Assembly (NCBI GenBank): GCA_030836185.1
Contig: JAURQH010000102.1
Coordinates: forward strand, 1-64,000
From: Planctomycetota bacterium
Lineage (GTDB): Bacteria > Planctomycetota > Planctomycetia > Planctomycetales > Planctomycetaceae
DNA: 64,000 nt
Direction: 5' to 3'
The first letter of the stretch is position 1. The number at the start of each line of letters is the position of its first letter. Shown piece by piece: positions 34,801 to 42,491 of the stretch. Position numbers and translations under genes: made by a program. The notes beneath the pieces are model-generated. The model saw only the letters and a program-made list of their open reading frames with translations. It was not told the origin of the DNA and ran no database searches.

Positions 34801-36054
34801 TTATTGCTTGGCCATTTCAACAAGTTGAGAACCGGGATAATAGATTTGCAGAATTTTTTGGGCATCGTGCCCTTGCTTGTCCTGTCCGCGCGCTCCCCAT
34901 TGGCAAAAACCCGCACCGTGGCCATGTCCACGACCACGGAACACCACGTCAGTTCCTTGTAGTATCACCTGAAATAGCGGGCTCGGCAGAACGTGTGCGC
35001 CTAAGCGTTGTTGAATGTTGTGTCGTTGGAGTTCAATCGTCGTATCATCCTGCTGAATCAGAATCGTATCTTTAGGATTCGCTTCGAGTGCTGAAGTGGC
35101 CATATCGTTGACCGCGAGAGCATTCTCGCTCAAGATCAGTTTTTGCGAATCAAACAATTTCAGAAATCGCTCAGTCGTCACACGGCGTTCCCAGCGATGC
35201 AATTTTGCATCTCCACACCACTCACACATGACGGGACTGACCGGTGATGCCGCGTCCGCAAACAGATCGGTGCCTTGAATGGTTTTTCCTCCACAGGCCG
35301 CACTGAAATATGTGCAGAAAATTGTGTCGTTATAAATGCACACAATCCCACGCGTTTCATTCACAATTCGACGACTGGATTTTGATTCACCCGCCCAGCG
35401 TTGTCCCTGCGGACCAGGGTATTCGACTCCCAAGTACATTTGACTGCGCGTGCTGTCATACAGATCGAAATACGGATGTGAGTTTCGTTGCTGTTGTTGG
35501 TAGAGCGCATAGGTTCGAGCGGCTATGCACTGGGCTTTTCTGGCCTCTTGCCCAAACTCTCTTGGCATCTCGCTATCAACGACGCTTGCGAGATAGTCTT
35601 CCAAGCGAACGACATTGACGACGCGCAGGCGACCGTCACGCATTCGGTACAGATGAATCTTACCTCGATAGAGATGGTTATTGACGCGTATTCCCGGTTC
35701 GCGATCAACGGCGATCTCGATTCGTGTCGCGGGAACGTGAAGATTGCCAATCTGGATTCCATTTGGTGTTGAGGAGACTTTTGAAACGGAGATTTTATCA
35801 GCACGCTGCAAAACATCGGACGAGTTGGCGGATGAAATTGTGACCGCTCCGTGGCATCGCAATTCAACTGACCTGACAGGAGAGTTTGTTAGCGCCACCC
35901 GTATCCAGGGATTGTAAGTTGTCTCGGATATCACAGGTGGGACGGCGACCGTTGGCAACATTGCCACCCTGCCCCAATAGAGAGACGCACCAATCACCAG
36001 AAGTCCACATAGAATTGTAAACCGTTGGAATTTGCGGAATGGTTGCAAACGCAT
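34801..36054 (-). CDS. SpoIID/LytB domain protein
   Basis: A 417-residue membrane-anchored or secreted protein (hydrophobic segment about 11-28) of the SpoIID/LytB family. Conserved parts are RVVNVVRLEDYLASVVDSEMP, AQCIAARTYALYQQQ, the Tyr/Asp-rich DLYDSTRSQMYLGVEY, the AACGGKT turn with its Cys, and the C-terminal GHGHGAGFCQWGARGQD. In Bacillus SpoIID is a lytic transglycosylase acting on denuded glycan during sporulation. Non-sporulating bacteria, planctomycetes among them, keep the domain, probably for peptidoglycan remodelling (inference). It follows a small membrane protein by 11 bases, so they form one unit. Confidence 0.92.
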   Translation of the reverse strand: MRLQPFRKFQRFTILCGLLVIGASLYWGRVAMLPTVAVPPVISETTYNPWIRVALTNSPVRSVELRCHGAVTISSANSSDVLQRADKISVSKVSSTPNGIQIGNLHVPATRIEIAVDREPGIRVNNHLYRGKIHLYRMRDGRLRVVNVVRLEDYLASVVDSEMPREFGQEARKAQCIAARTYALYQQQQRNSHPYFDLYDSTRSQMYLGVEYPGPQGQRWAGESKSSRRIVNETRGIVCIYNDTIFCTYFSAACGGKTIQGTDLFADAASPVSPVMCEWCGDAKLHRWERRVTTERFLKLFDSQKLILSENALAVNDMATSALEANPKDTILIQQDDTTIELQRHNIQQRLGAHVLPSPLFQVILQGTDVVFRGRGHGHGAGFCQWGARGQDKQGHDAQKILQIYYPGSQLVEMAKQ

Positions 36055-36065
36055 TTTGAAACTCT

Positions 36066-36440
36066 CTAACGGAATTTGATCTTGAGCATCATGGTGATCT
36101 TGTTGGCTTCCGAAACGGTACCCTTGCCGAAATAACTCCAGTAAGTTTCGAGAGAGTCATACCATTGAGTGTTGTCCGAACGAGTCAGGTCGATGGCTCC
36201 CACTTTTTCAATCATGGATCGATTTCGAAGTTGGTAATTGAGCCACATGACGGGAGCGACATAATAGATGACGCCTTTCTTCCACTGTTTGTTAGAGATT
36301 TGAGATCGGCTCCATAAGGCCGGGCCACTTCCCAGCAGATAGATCACCGGAGAAAAGATCAACAGGAGGATCAGCTTCCGTTTGCGGGATTTTCTTCTCT
36401 GAATCGCTTCTTTGTCCTTCTTGGAAACAAATCCAAACAT
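36066..36440 (-). CDS. small hypothetical membrane protein upstream of SpoIID/LytB
   Basis: ATG at 36440 has GGAG upstream and gives 124 residues: a basic N-terminus (KDKEAIQRRKSRKRKLI), one membrane segment (LLLIFSPVIYLLGSGPAL, about 27-44), then a soluble tail with Trp- and Tyr-rich patches (TQWYDSLETYWSYFGKG). No family recognised. The frame is open to 36686, but upstream of 36440 the reading is not protein-like. Its position 11 bases before the SpoIID/LytB gene suggests it may help that protein at the membrane (inference). Confidence 0.75.
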   Translation of the reverse strand: MFGFVSKKDKEAIQRRKSRKRKLILLLIFSPVIYLLGSGPALWSRSQISNKQWKKGVIYYVAPVMWLNYQLRNRSMIEKVGAIDLTRSDNTQWYDSLETYWSYFGKGTVSEANKITMMLKIKFR

Positions 36441-36614
36441 TTTCTTCTCCTGATGATACGAATTGAGGGGAGATCGTCGGCAGAAGTGTAATGATCGGGC
36501 CAGATTTGGGCGAGACGGATTTCCCCACCAATTCTCGCTTCTCCCCCGATTGCTGACGGCATAGAATGATGCCAGATGCAAAATTGATACGTTCGAGACA
36601 GAAAGTAAAGAAAG

Positions 36615-36938
36615 ATGCCGTTCTACATCTATGAGGTGATTGGCGAAGACGGTCAGCGTGGGGAACAGTTTGAGGTTTTTCAGCAAATGTCAGATAAACC
36701 TCTGACGAAACATCCCGAGACCGGTGAGGCGGTTGAGAAAGTGATTACCGGTTGCTTTATCGGTGGTTCGTGGTCCGATTCTGCGATGCAGAAAAACAGC
36801 TCAGACAATAAGAAACTCGACAAACTGGGTTTCACAAAATATGAAAAAGCAGGCGACGGATACTACGAGAAAAAAGCCGGGAAAGGGCCTGATGTCATCC
36901 ACAAAGATAACCCGATCCAAGCGAAAGATTTGAAGTAG
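36615..36938 (+). CDS. FmdB-like protein lacking the zinc-ribbon cysteines
   Basis: A 107-residue protein that begins like the FmdB/CxxC_CXXC_SSSS zinc-ribbon family (MPFYIYEV...FEVFQQMSDKPLT...G.AVEKVITG). All four expected Cys are replaced: the first CxxCG reads IGEDG and the second CPxCG reads HPETG. The single Cys (residue 47) is outside the usual ligand sites. The C-terminal part (KLDKLGFTKYEKAGDGYYEKKAG) is Lys- and Tyr-rich, as in normal members. So it keeps the shape-giving residues but cannot bind zinc in the known way. The frame is clean and full length. It runs rightward and shares a terminator with the YTV gene. Confidence 0.75.
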   Translation: MPFYIYEVIGEDGQRGEQFEVFQQMSDKPLTKHPETGEAVEKVITGCFIGGSWSDSAMQKNSSDNKKLDKLGFTKYEKAGDGYYEKKAGKGPDVIHKDNPIQAKDLK

Positions 36939-36977
36939 ATCGTTTGGTGCTTTTGAATTCCTGCAACCCAAAAAAAT

Positions 36978-37013
36978 AACCCTGGCCGATCATAAGATCG
37001 ACCAGGGTTTTCT
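36978..37013. terminator. bidirectional terminator between FmdB-like and YTV genes
   Basis: AACCCTGG pairs with CCAGGGTT; inside, a C/A mismatch is followed by CGATC/GATCG around an ATAA loop. TTTTC follows on the plus strand, and seven T (opposite the A-run at 36970-36976) follow on the minus strand. It sits 40 bases after the FmdB-like stop and 52 bases beyond the YTV stop, so it can end both convergent genes. Confidence 0.85.
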
Positions 37014-37064
37014 CACAGCGGGAGAGTCTAATCTTCGACCGTGAGGAGAATTCTCGTTTCAGCT

Positions 37065-38354
37065 TTATGCTTCCGCATTCGCTTTAGGAGGATTATCGGG
37101 AGTGGGAGTCGGCTTGGCCGATTCCTGTTGGACTCCTGAGTCTCCATTGCAGGTGTTGCAGTTTGAAGTCGGACAGACTTGAACTGGCACCATCTTGCAA
37201 ACCGTGTAAGGGACTTGTTTCTGGACGCATTTCGCAACCATCCGGGTGCAAGTCACATCTTCGTTGCAGGCCACCATTTTGCAAACTCGTTGAGTCACGT
37301 TGTAAGGGACTTTTCGAGTCGTGCAGACAGGAACCTTGCAGGTTTTTTGTTCGCACACCATTTTGCAGCTACGCACAGGAACTTTGCAGGTCTTCTGCTC
37401 GCACACCATTTTGCAGGTACGAATCGGAATTTTGCAGGTTTTCTGTTCGCAAACCATGCGACACGTGCGGTAGGGCACTTTGCAAACCTGGACGGTCGGA
37501 ACCATCTTGCAGACATTGTAGCTGACGGTTTCGGTGACTTGTCGAGGAACGACTTTACAAACTGTCACAGGGCAATTTTGACGAACGACTTCGGGTCGCA
37601 TGACCGTGCAGTTGTACGTTTCGTTGACGACGTTCGCACACCAGTTTCGTTTGGTGGTACAGAATCCCGGAGTCTGAACCATCTGGATGCGCGGTCCGTA
37701 ACAGGTTTGCACACATCGTGGAACACACGGGCCGGGGTGATAGACTTTTTGAGTCACCCAGCGACCACGATCAACGCAGCGTGTTTTCTGTACGGTGTGA
37801 GGCTTCATGACCGTGTAACAGCGTTGGACGTTGACCGTCTCTTCGACACGATCCATGACGGTTTTGCAGACTTGTCGTTGGACGACTTCCGTCGTCGGCT
37901 TCATGACGGTACGACGAATTTCACGTTCGCAGGTTTCCCAGACCGGTCGCTGAACCGTATAGTTCTTTTCGACGTAGCTGGTTTCATAGACGGGACGTTG
38001 AACCGTGTAGCTCTTTTCGACATAGCTGGTCTCGTAAACGGGGCGTTGAACCGTGTAACTCTTTTCGACGTACGCGGTCTCTGTCACGTTACGATAGCAG
38101 GTGACTTGATTCTCTTCCCAAGTCGGTTTGTAGGTGGTTCGTTGGACCGTGTACTGTTCTGGTTCGTAAACGGTTTCCTGAACCGTGCGATAGCAGGTTT
38201 GTCGATCAACTTTGTAAGACGTGTAACAGCAAGTCGGTTGGCAAGGTTGTGGGCAACAACGATAACTGGTCGCTCCACAGTACCAGCCTGCTTCGACCGG
38301 TCCCCCGGCTAGACAGGCCATTACCATCACCGTTGTGGCGATGAAACTTCTCAT
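37065..38354 (-). CDS. cysteine-rich YTV-type cell-wall protein
   Basis: A 429-residue secreted protein starting at ATG 38354 (GGGAG upstream) with a signal peptide (SFIATTVMVMACLAGGPVEA). It is very rich in Cys, Val, Thr, Lys and Tyr, and is built from short YTV-type units such as SYTVQRPVYET and CKMVCEQKTC. Two tandem blocks are evident, both of 16-residue period: three copies of the Y-V-E-K type around residues 95-141 and three of the C-K-M-V-C type around 298-345 (from 38354). Related cysteine-patterned YTV proteins are reported as major components of the SDS-resistant cell wall of Rhodopirellula baltica (recalled from the literature). Disulfide cross-linking is the likely role. The C-terminal tail is Pro-rich and free of Cys. 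Confidence 0.85.
   Translation of the reverse strand: MRSFIATTVMVMACLAGGPVEAGWYCGATSYRCCPQPCQPTCCYTSYKVDRQTCYRTVQETVYEPEQYTVQRTTYKPTWEENQVTCYRNVTETAYVEKSYTVQRPVYETSYVEKSYTVQRPVYETSYVEKNYTVQRPVWETCEREIRRTVMKPTTEVVQRQVCKTVMDRVEETVNVQRCYTVMKPHTVQKTRCVDRGRWVTQKVYHPGPCVPRCVQTCYGPRIQMVQTPGFCTTKRNWCANVVNETYNCTVMRPEVVRQNCPVTVCKVVPRQVTETVSYNVCKMVPTVQVCKVPYRTCRMVCEQKTCKIPIRTCKMVCEQKTCKVPVRSCKMVCEQKTCKVPVCTTRKVPYNVTQRVCKMVACNEDVTCTRMVAKCVQKQVPYTVCKMVPVQVCPTSNCNTCNGDSGVQQESAKPTPTPDNPPKANAEA
37320..37463 (-). repeat. three tandem 48-base (16-residue) Cys repeats in the YTV gene
   Basis: Three in-frame copies of a 16-residue unit with C-[RK]-M-V-C-E-Q-K-T-C-K at its core follow one another without spacing. 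Differences between copies are mostly conservative (I/V, T/S). The DNA copies are similar enough for slippage or recombination to change the number. Confidence 0.85.
37932..38072 (-). repeat. three tandem 48-base (16-residue) YVEK repeats in the YTV gene
   Basis: Three in-frame copies of a unit Y-V-E-K-[SN]-Y-T-V-Q-R-P-V-[YW]-E-T-[SC], the last ending where the repeat stops. Same 16-residue period as the Cys repeats further on, though the two units differ in sequence. Confidence 0.85.
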
Positions 38355-38742
38355 AATGTTCTCCCGTTTCAAATGACTCTTGATGTGGTTCGTGGTTTAG
38401 ACTCTTCCCGCCTCTTCCCCGATTATGAACAAAATCGTGCGAGCAAGTAAAACAGCTACAGTAGTCACAGCCGGAATTACCCTCAGCTCGCCCCGGTTCT
38501 TCGGGTTACTCCTTTAGCATAAGCCTGAGAAGAGAGTGTTGTCAGGAGGTTTGGGTAAGATTCGGTCGTTCGCGCGCCAAGTAAATTTCGCGAGGCCCGT
38601 TAATCCGAACGACCCTCAGAGTTTCGCCAGTTTGACAACGTTGGAAAAATGGCGCAAAGAGCGATCATCAAATCACTTGCGAATCTGAACGTGAAGACGT
38701 AGCGCGTCTTGTCGATCATCGGGAACTTAACGCGCGAAGCAA
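38355..38742 (-). other. intergenic region upstream of the YTV gene
   Basis: This 388-base gap between the HEAT protein stop and the YTV gene contains a candidate promoter (38422-38451) for the YTV gene. It also has a small perfect hairpin AAGACG/CGTCTT (about 38694-38711) without a T-run near the HEAT stop. The rest shows no coding frame. Confidence 0.5.
38422..38451 (-). promoter_or_regulatory. possible promoter of the YTV gene
   Basis: On the minus strand, TTTACT (38451-38446) and CATAAT (38427-38422) are 18 bases apart, matching four and five of six consensus positions. The YTV start lies about 70 bases downstream. Sequence match only. Confidence 0.35.
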
Positions 38743-39798
38743 TTAAAGCGATTTCAACACGTTTTGGGCGGCCAGCTTAATGCTCGGCTCGCGGAAGTTC
38801 TCCGACAAATCTTTGATGAGAGGTCGGATTCGGTCTTTCTCTGAGTCAGAGAGTTGAGGAGCCAGTTCCTGGATCGCAATCACGACATACTTGGTTTTCA
38901 GAACCAGCTCGATTTCTGCGATGTTGGCCGCTTTACTGGCATCGAGATCGGCAGCATTTGTCTCTTTGATGGGTTCCGATTTTGTCGCTGTGGTGAGAAG
39001 CTGTTCGAGAACACCGATTCCCGCGGTCGACTTTTGGCGTGACAAAGCCAAGGCCGCATTCACACGGACAAACTCGTCTTTATCTTGCAGTAAGACCCTC
39101 AGTCGCTGATCGACCTGATCGTCATCTAATAACCCGAGAGAAAATGCCGCCGCGCGTCGTATGACTGGATCTTCATCACGCGATCCAGTTACCAAGGCTG
39201 CTGTGATTTTGTCGTTCTGGAGCGGATCACCTTCCTCAAAATCACGGCCTGCAATGAATGAGATCGCTGTCATGGCGTTCTGCCGTGTTTCCAGATCGAA
39301 CTCAGGTTTCATGGCCTCGATCAACACCGGGAATGTCACCGTATCAACATCGAGCCAGCCAAGGGCGCGAATCAGATAGGAGCGAAGTTTGACATCCTCT
39401 TCCGACTGCGACGGAACCATGAGATTGTCGTTGAGGACGTCGACCAATTGTGTGGCAAGTTGCTCATTTTCTTTGAGGTTGGCCGACTCTTCGCCAGCAT
39501 GTAGATCGGCTTGCATCATTTGGGTCAAGCTATAGGCGGCTCGAAAGCGACGATTGTTATTATCGACGCGCAATTCGTTGACCTGACGTTCCCAGTCCTG
39601 ATCGTTGGTTGCGAGTCGTCCAAATAATAGCCAAACACCAATCACCGCACCGACAATCAATGCAGGGACGACGAACAATTGGATGATAAATCCCGCCGAA
39701 GGAGGTTCAACGGGAGGAAGATTCTCGGGAGATTCAATGGTTCCACCGGGGTTCATGGGGGAATCATTGGATGCGGAATTGTTTTCGGAGGCAGCCAT
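38743..39798 (-). CDS. HEAT-repeat membrane protein
   Basis: A 351-residue protein with one membrane segment (about 36-58, IIQLFVVPALIVGAVIGVWLLFG) after an acidic/Asn-rich N-terminus. It continues with a helical solenoid of HEAT-like repeats (RSYLIRALGWLDVDTVTFPVLIEAM; RRAAAFSLGLLDDDQVDQRLRVLL; VRVNAALALSRQKS). It probably displays the solenoid on the periplasmic side as a protein-binding surface; the partner is unknown. It stands apart from its neighbours by about 80 bases on one side and about 390 on the other. Confidence 0.85.
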   Translation of the reverse strand: MAASENNSASNDSPMNPGGTIESPENLPPVEPPSAGFIIQLFVVPALIVGAVIGVWLLFGRLATNDQDWERQVNELRVDNNNRRFRAAYSLTQMMQADLHAGEESANLKENEQLATQLVDVLNDNLMVPSQSEEDVKLRSYLIRALGWLDVDTVTFPVLIEAMKPEFDLETRQNAMTAISFIAGRDFEEGDPLQNDKITAALVTGSRDEDPVIRRAAAFSLGLLDDDQVDQRLRVLLQDKDEFVRVNAALALSRQKSTAGIGVLEQLLTTATKSEPIKETNAADLDASKAANIAEIELVLKTKYVVIAIQELAPQLSDSEKDRIRPLIKDLSENFREPSIKLAAQNVLKSL

Positions 39799-39881
39799 GA
39801 ACTGTCAGTCTAAAAAAGTGGATCACTGGATTACAGTTTAGAATGATCGGTGCAGGATTCAAGCAGGCGGCTCAAGAGAGT

Positions 39882-40520
39882 TTAGTCACCTATGTGTCGT
39901 TGCGACCACCATTGGCGTACCCGTTCCAGATCTTCGGGGGTATCCAGATCGAACAACAGCTCTTCCGCATTGGATGGCCAATTGACAACCCGGCTTGGAT
40001 GAGATCGAACAATTGAGTTTAACCCTTCATCGGAAGGTAATCTGGCGACTTCTTCCGAGACCGGCCAGCGAAAAAATGTCGGATGTCCCCCTTTTTCGTT
40101 CACCGTTGGAATCAGAATTTCTGCCGCGGAGTCTTTCCACCCTTGGCAAAGATTCTGGAAGGTTTCTGGTGTGATGAGAGGATGATCGGCAGGCAGAAGT
40201 GCCCAAGAATCTTCCCAAGTCGGAGATTCCCACAGATCGAGGGCTGCGAGTGCCAATTCGACGCTGTCTCGCATTTCGGGAGGCTCCTCGACAGGCGTAA
40301 TGACTGTCAGCCGCTTGTGAGCATGTTGTTTCAGGACTTCCAACAGATCGCTATCATCCGATCTGGCGACGATGACAATTCGACTCACATCCGAAGACGC
40401 TTGCAGCGTTTCGAGCAGATGGGCAATCATCGGCTTGCCACCCAAATCGATGAGAAGTTTGGGTTCTCCCATCCGTCGAGATAGGCCGGCAGCAGGAATC
40501 ACAACAAACAGACGAGACAT
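39882..40520 (-). CDS. MobA/MocA-like nucleotidyltransferase
   Basis: A 212-residue NTP-transferase (NTP_transf_3). The N-terminal VIPAAGLSRRMGEPKLLIDLGGKPMIAHLLE has the GxxxRxG...PK loop that binds the nucleotide, and LLPADHPLITPETFQ supplies the metal Asp. It is closer to MocA/CoxI-type transferases that attach CMP or GMP to molybdopterin than to sugar-nucleotide enzymes, but the substrate is not certain. Its start is 14 bases beyond the panD stop, so it is probably co-transcribed after panD. Confidence 0.85.
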   Translation of the reverse strand: MSRLFVVIPAAGLSRRMGEPKLLIDLGGKPMIAHLLETLQASSDVSRIVIVARSDDSDLLEVLKQHAHKRLTVITPVEEPPEMRDSVELALAALDLWESPTWEDSWALLPADHPLITPETFQNLCQGWKDSAAEILIPTVNEKGGHPTFFRWPVSEEVARLPSDEGLNSIVRSHPSRVVNWPSNAEELLFDLDTPEDLERVRQWWSQRHIGD

Positions 40521-40534
40521 CGTCGAACCTCAAA

Positions 40535-40921
40535 TCAACACTCGTGCCGGTCTGCTTCAGAGACCAGCGAGGGGGCGGCTGCGATGTTATTTTCATCCAC
40601 ATGGACGACTAACGGACGATGAGTCTCAATGTCTGATTCATCATACTCTGCGTAGGTCGCGAGAATCACCAAGTCGCCTTCCGTTGCCAGATGGGCGGCC
40701 GCACCATTGATACAAATGACTCCCGAACCAGATTCGCCGTGAATGGCATAAGTTGTCAGGCGGTTGCCATTGGTGATGTTGTAGATTTGCACTTGTTCGT
40801 GCTCAACGATATTGGCGGCTTTCATCAATGCTTGATCAATCGTCACACTGCCGACATAGTCGAGGTCGGCTTGCGTCACGGTGGCGCGATGAATTTTGGA
40901 TTTGAGCAATGTGCGTCGCAT
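40535..40921 (-). CDS. panD: aspartate 1-decarboxylase PanD
   Basis: PanD makes beta-alanine from aspartate for pantothenate and CoA. It is a pyruvoyl enzyme made as a pro-protein that cuts itself between Gly24 and Ser25; both are present in [13 protein letters not shown] at 40921 gives 127 residues, the family length ([19 protein letters not shown]), with Lys9 and Tyr58-region ([13 protein letters not shown]) catalytic residues in place. The frame is open to 41005, but that extension is not part of the family. No panB or panC is nearby. Confidence 0.97.
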   Translation of the reverse strand: MRRTLLKSKIHRATVTQADLDYVGSVTIDQALMKAANIVEHEQVQIYNITNGNRLTTYAIHGESGSGVICINGAAAHLATEGDLVILATYAEYDESDIETHRPLVVHVDENNIAAAPSLVSEADRHEC

Positions 40922-41044
40922 GAATAACCAATTAACAATAAGAGTCTTTGTCGTCTCTAGTATCGGCGCTTTTGAGTGTGATGTCCAGAATCCCCGGATG
41001 GTCACTCTGTACAGATTTGAGGAAAAGTCGAGAAAGTGGGGCTG

Positions 41045-41974
41045 TTATGCCGTTTCAGGCATGAATGTCGGAAAGAGGACACCTTGAAACCCTGCGCGAC
41101 CACCACGCACTTGACCGAAATGCAATTCACAGTTTCGCGCACCCCAAGAGTAGAGCGTCTGAGCCAGAGACTGACATTCGGTCGGGATCAACCAGACGGG
41201 TGTTTCTCCCGCATGTTGATTAAGTTCGGATAATAATAACGCTGCGGCAATATCTTCATCTCTTGCAACACCAGGACCAATCATTCGGCTTGCGGGATCG
41301 GCAATGGAAGCGATGACTCCCGAAAGTTCATTGTCTGGTGTTTCGTAGGCCGAGACATGCCAGATCCCCTCTGAGTTGCCCAGAAAGTATCGCCAATCTT
41401 TCTCCCGATTGATGCCGGCTAGCTTGGCTTCCAATTTCACGATTTCTACAAGATCGTCGAGAGTCGCATCGCGGACGTGATTCACTCCCGGAACGCTGAC
41501 AGCCAATCCCTCCGCGGGGACATCGAGAAACATATCCTGGAATGAGGCATAAGGAGAAAACCCCGCACGATTGTAGAGCGAATACGAGTCCAGATTCATG
41601 GCTGAGGAAAAAAGTCGCAACGGAAGTTGCCGTTCATCGGCGATTTGACAAATTTCTTCCAGAAGCTTGCGGGCCACTCCGATCCCGAAATAACTGGGAT
41701 GAGCGTTCATGATTCCCAGCGAAATATGTGTCTCACGCGGATGATAAAAACAACTGCCGATGATGCGTCCTGTTTCAGGATGTTCGACCACCAGACAACA
41801 GCCGGGATCAAGATCTTCGTACACACGGCAAAAAAGAGCGACCTGATCGGGTCGGCATCGAAAGATCCGCATGTTGCGATTGGCTTCGTACCAGTAATTG
41901 GTCGAAACGTGGATTAACTCGGCAACATCGGGCCAGTCCTCACGGGTCATCGTGCGGATTTGTAATTCGCTCAC
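41045..41974 (-). CDS. GNAT family N-acetyltransferase, two-domain
   Basis: A 309-residue protein. The first about 150 residues are a complete GNAT domain (IRTMTREDWPDVAELIHVS; ISLGIMNAHPSYFGIGVARKLLEEIC, with the acetyl-CoA loop G-I-G-V-A; LYNRAGFSPYASFQDMFL). The second part (about 165-300) has a degenerate GNAT-like layout (VRDATLDDLVEIVKLEA; GVIASIADPASRMIGPG) without the Q/RxxGxG/A loop, so it is probably structural. The acceptor substrate is unknown. Same strand as VanZ, 25 bases after it. Confidence 0.84.
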   Translation of the reverse strand: MSELQIRTMTREDWPDVAELIHVSTNYWYEANRNMRIFRCRPDQVALFCRVYEDLDPGCCLVVEHPETGRIIGSCFYHPRETHISLGIMNAHPSYFGIGVARKLLEEICQIADERQLPLRLFSSAMNLDSYSLYNRAGFSPYASFQDMFLDVPAEGLAVSVPGVNHVRDATLDDLVEIVKLEAKLAGINREKDWRYFLGNSEGIWHVSAYETPDNELSGVIASIADPASRMIGPGVARDEDIAAALLLSELNQHAGETPVWLIPTECQSLAQTLYSWGARNCELHFGQVRGGRAGFQGVLFPTFMPETA

Positions 41975-41999
41975 TCCAGCCTCATTTCAAAAAATCGAG

Positions 42000-42455
42000 T
42001 CACGCTTCCGCGGAAGAAACTCGTCCAGCCAATTGTGTCATAACGGTTCTGGCCAAAAGAAAACAAGCCAGACCGATGAGCACTCCACACCAGTCCGCGA
42101 AGCAGTCCATCAGGTCGGCAGAGCGTCGTACGGGGATTTGCAGCAGCTCATCGAGAATTGCATACAGTCCCGGTATGACAAGCGTTAGGCGAATCAGACG
42201 ACGGTCATCAACGCCGCGGAGCCACTGGCAAAACGCAAACAGAAATGACAAACCAGCATACGCAATGAAATGCATTACTTTATCATTGCCATTTGCGAGC
42301 ATCTGTTCGGAGGAGGAAAACCCTCGTAACAGCAATTCGGGCGGCAGATGGGTCAACACGAACAGGGCGAACCAATAGACCCCCAGCGCGGCTCCAACAG
42401 CGAGGAGCAGATTGGGAATCGGGTTTTGGCGATTGAGTGGCACAATACTGTTCAT
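42000..42455 (-). CDS. VanZ family membrane protein
   Basis: A 151-residue protein with about four membrane segments. The VanZ-like region KVMHFIAYAGLSFLFAFCQW carries the conserved KxxHFxxY motif and DELLQIPVRRSADLMDCFADWCGVLIG carries the DE.xQ.....R..d..D...n..G pattern. In glycopeptide-resistance clusters VanZ gives low-level teicoplanin resistance; chromosomal homologues have unknown housekeeping roles. No van genes are near. Confidence 0.88.
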   Translation of the reverse strand: MNSIVPLNRQNPIPNLLLAVGAALGVYWFALFVLTHLPPELLLRGFSSSEQMLANGNDKVMHFIAYAGLSFLFAFCQWLRGVDDRRLIRLTLVIPGLYAILDELLQIPVRRSADLMDCFADWCGVLIGLACFLLARTVMTQLAGRVSSAEA

Positions 42456-42491
42456 GTCGGCGATTTTGTACCTGTTTCTTGACTCAATCCA

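Noticed and set aside
37179-38312. A 377-codon frame opposite the YTV gene
   Set aside because: It mirrors the Cys/Val/Lys-rich repeats of the real gene; the long opposite frame is a by-product of its codon pattern, and there is no signal or family match.
38694-38711. Small hairpin after the HEAT gene as a terminator
   Set aside because: 6-base arms and no T-run on the minus strand.
42000-42455. VanZ as a glycopeptide-resistance cluster
   Set aside because: No vanA/H/X or regulator nearby; solitary VanZ homologues are common housekeeping genes.
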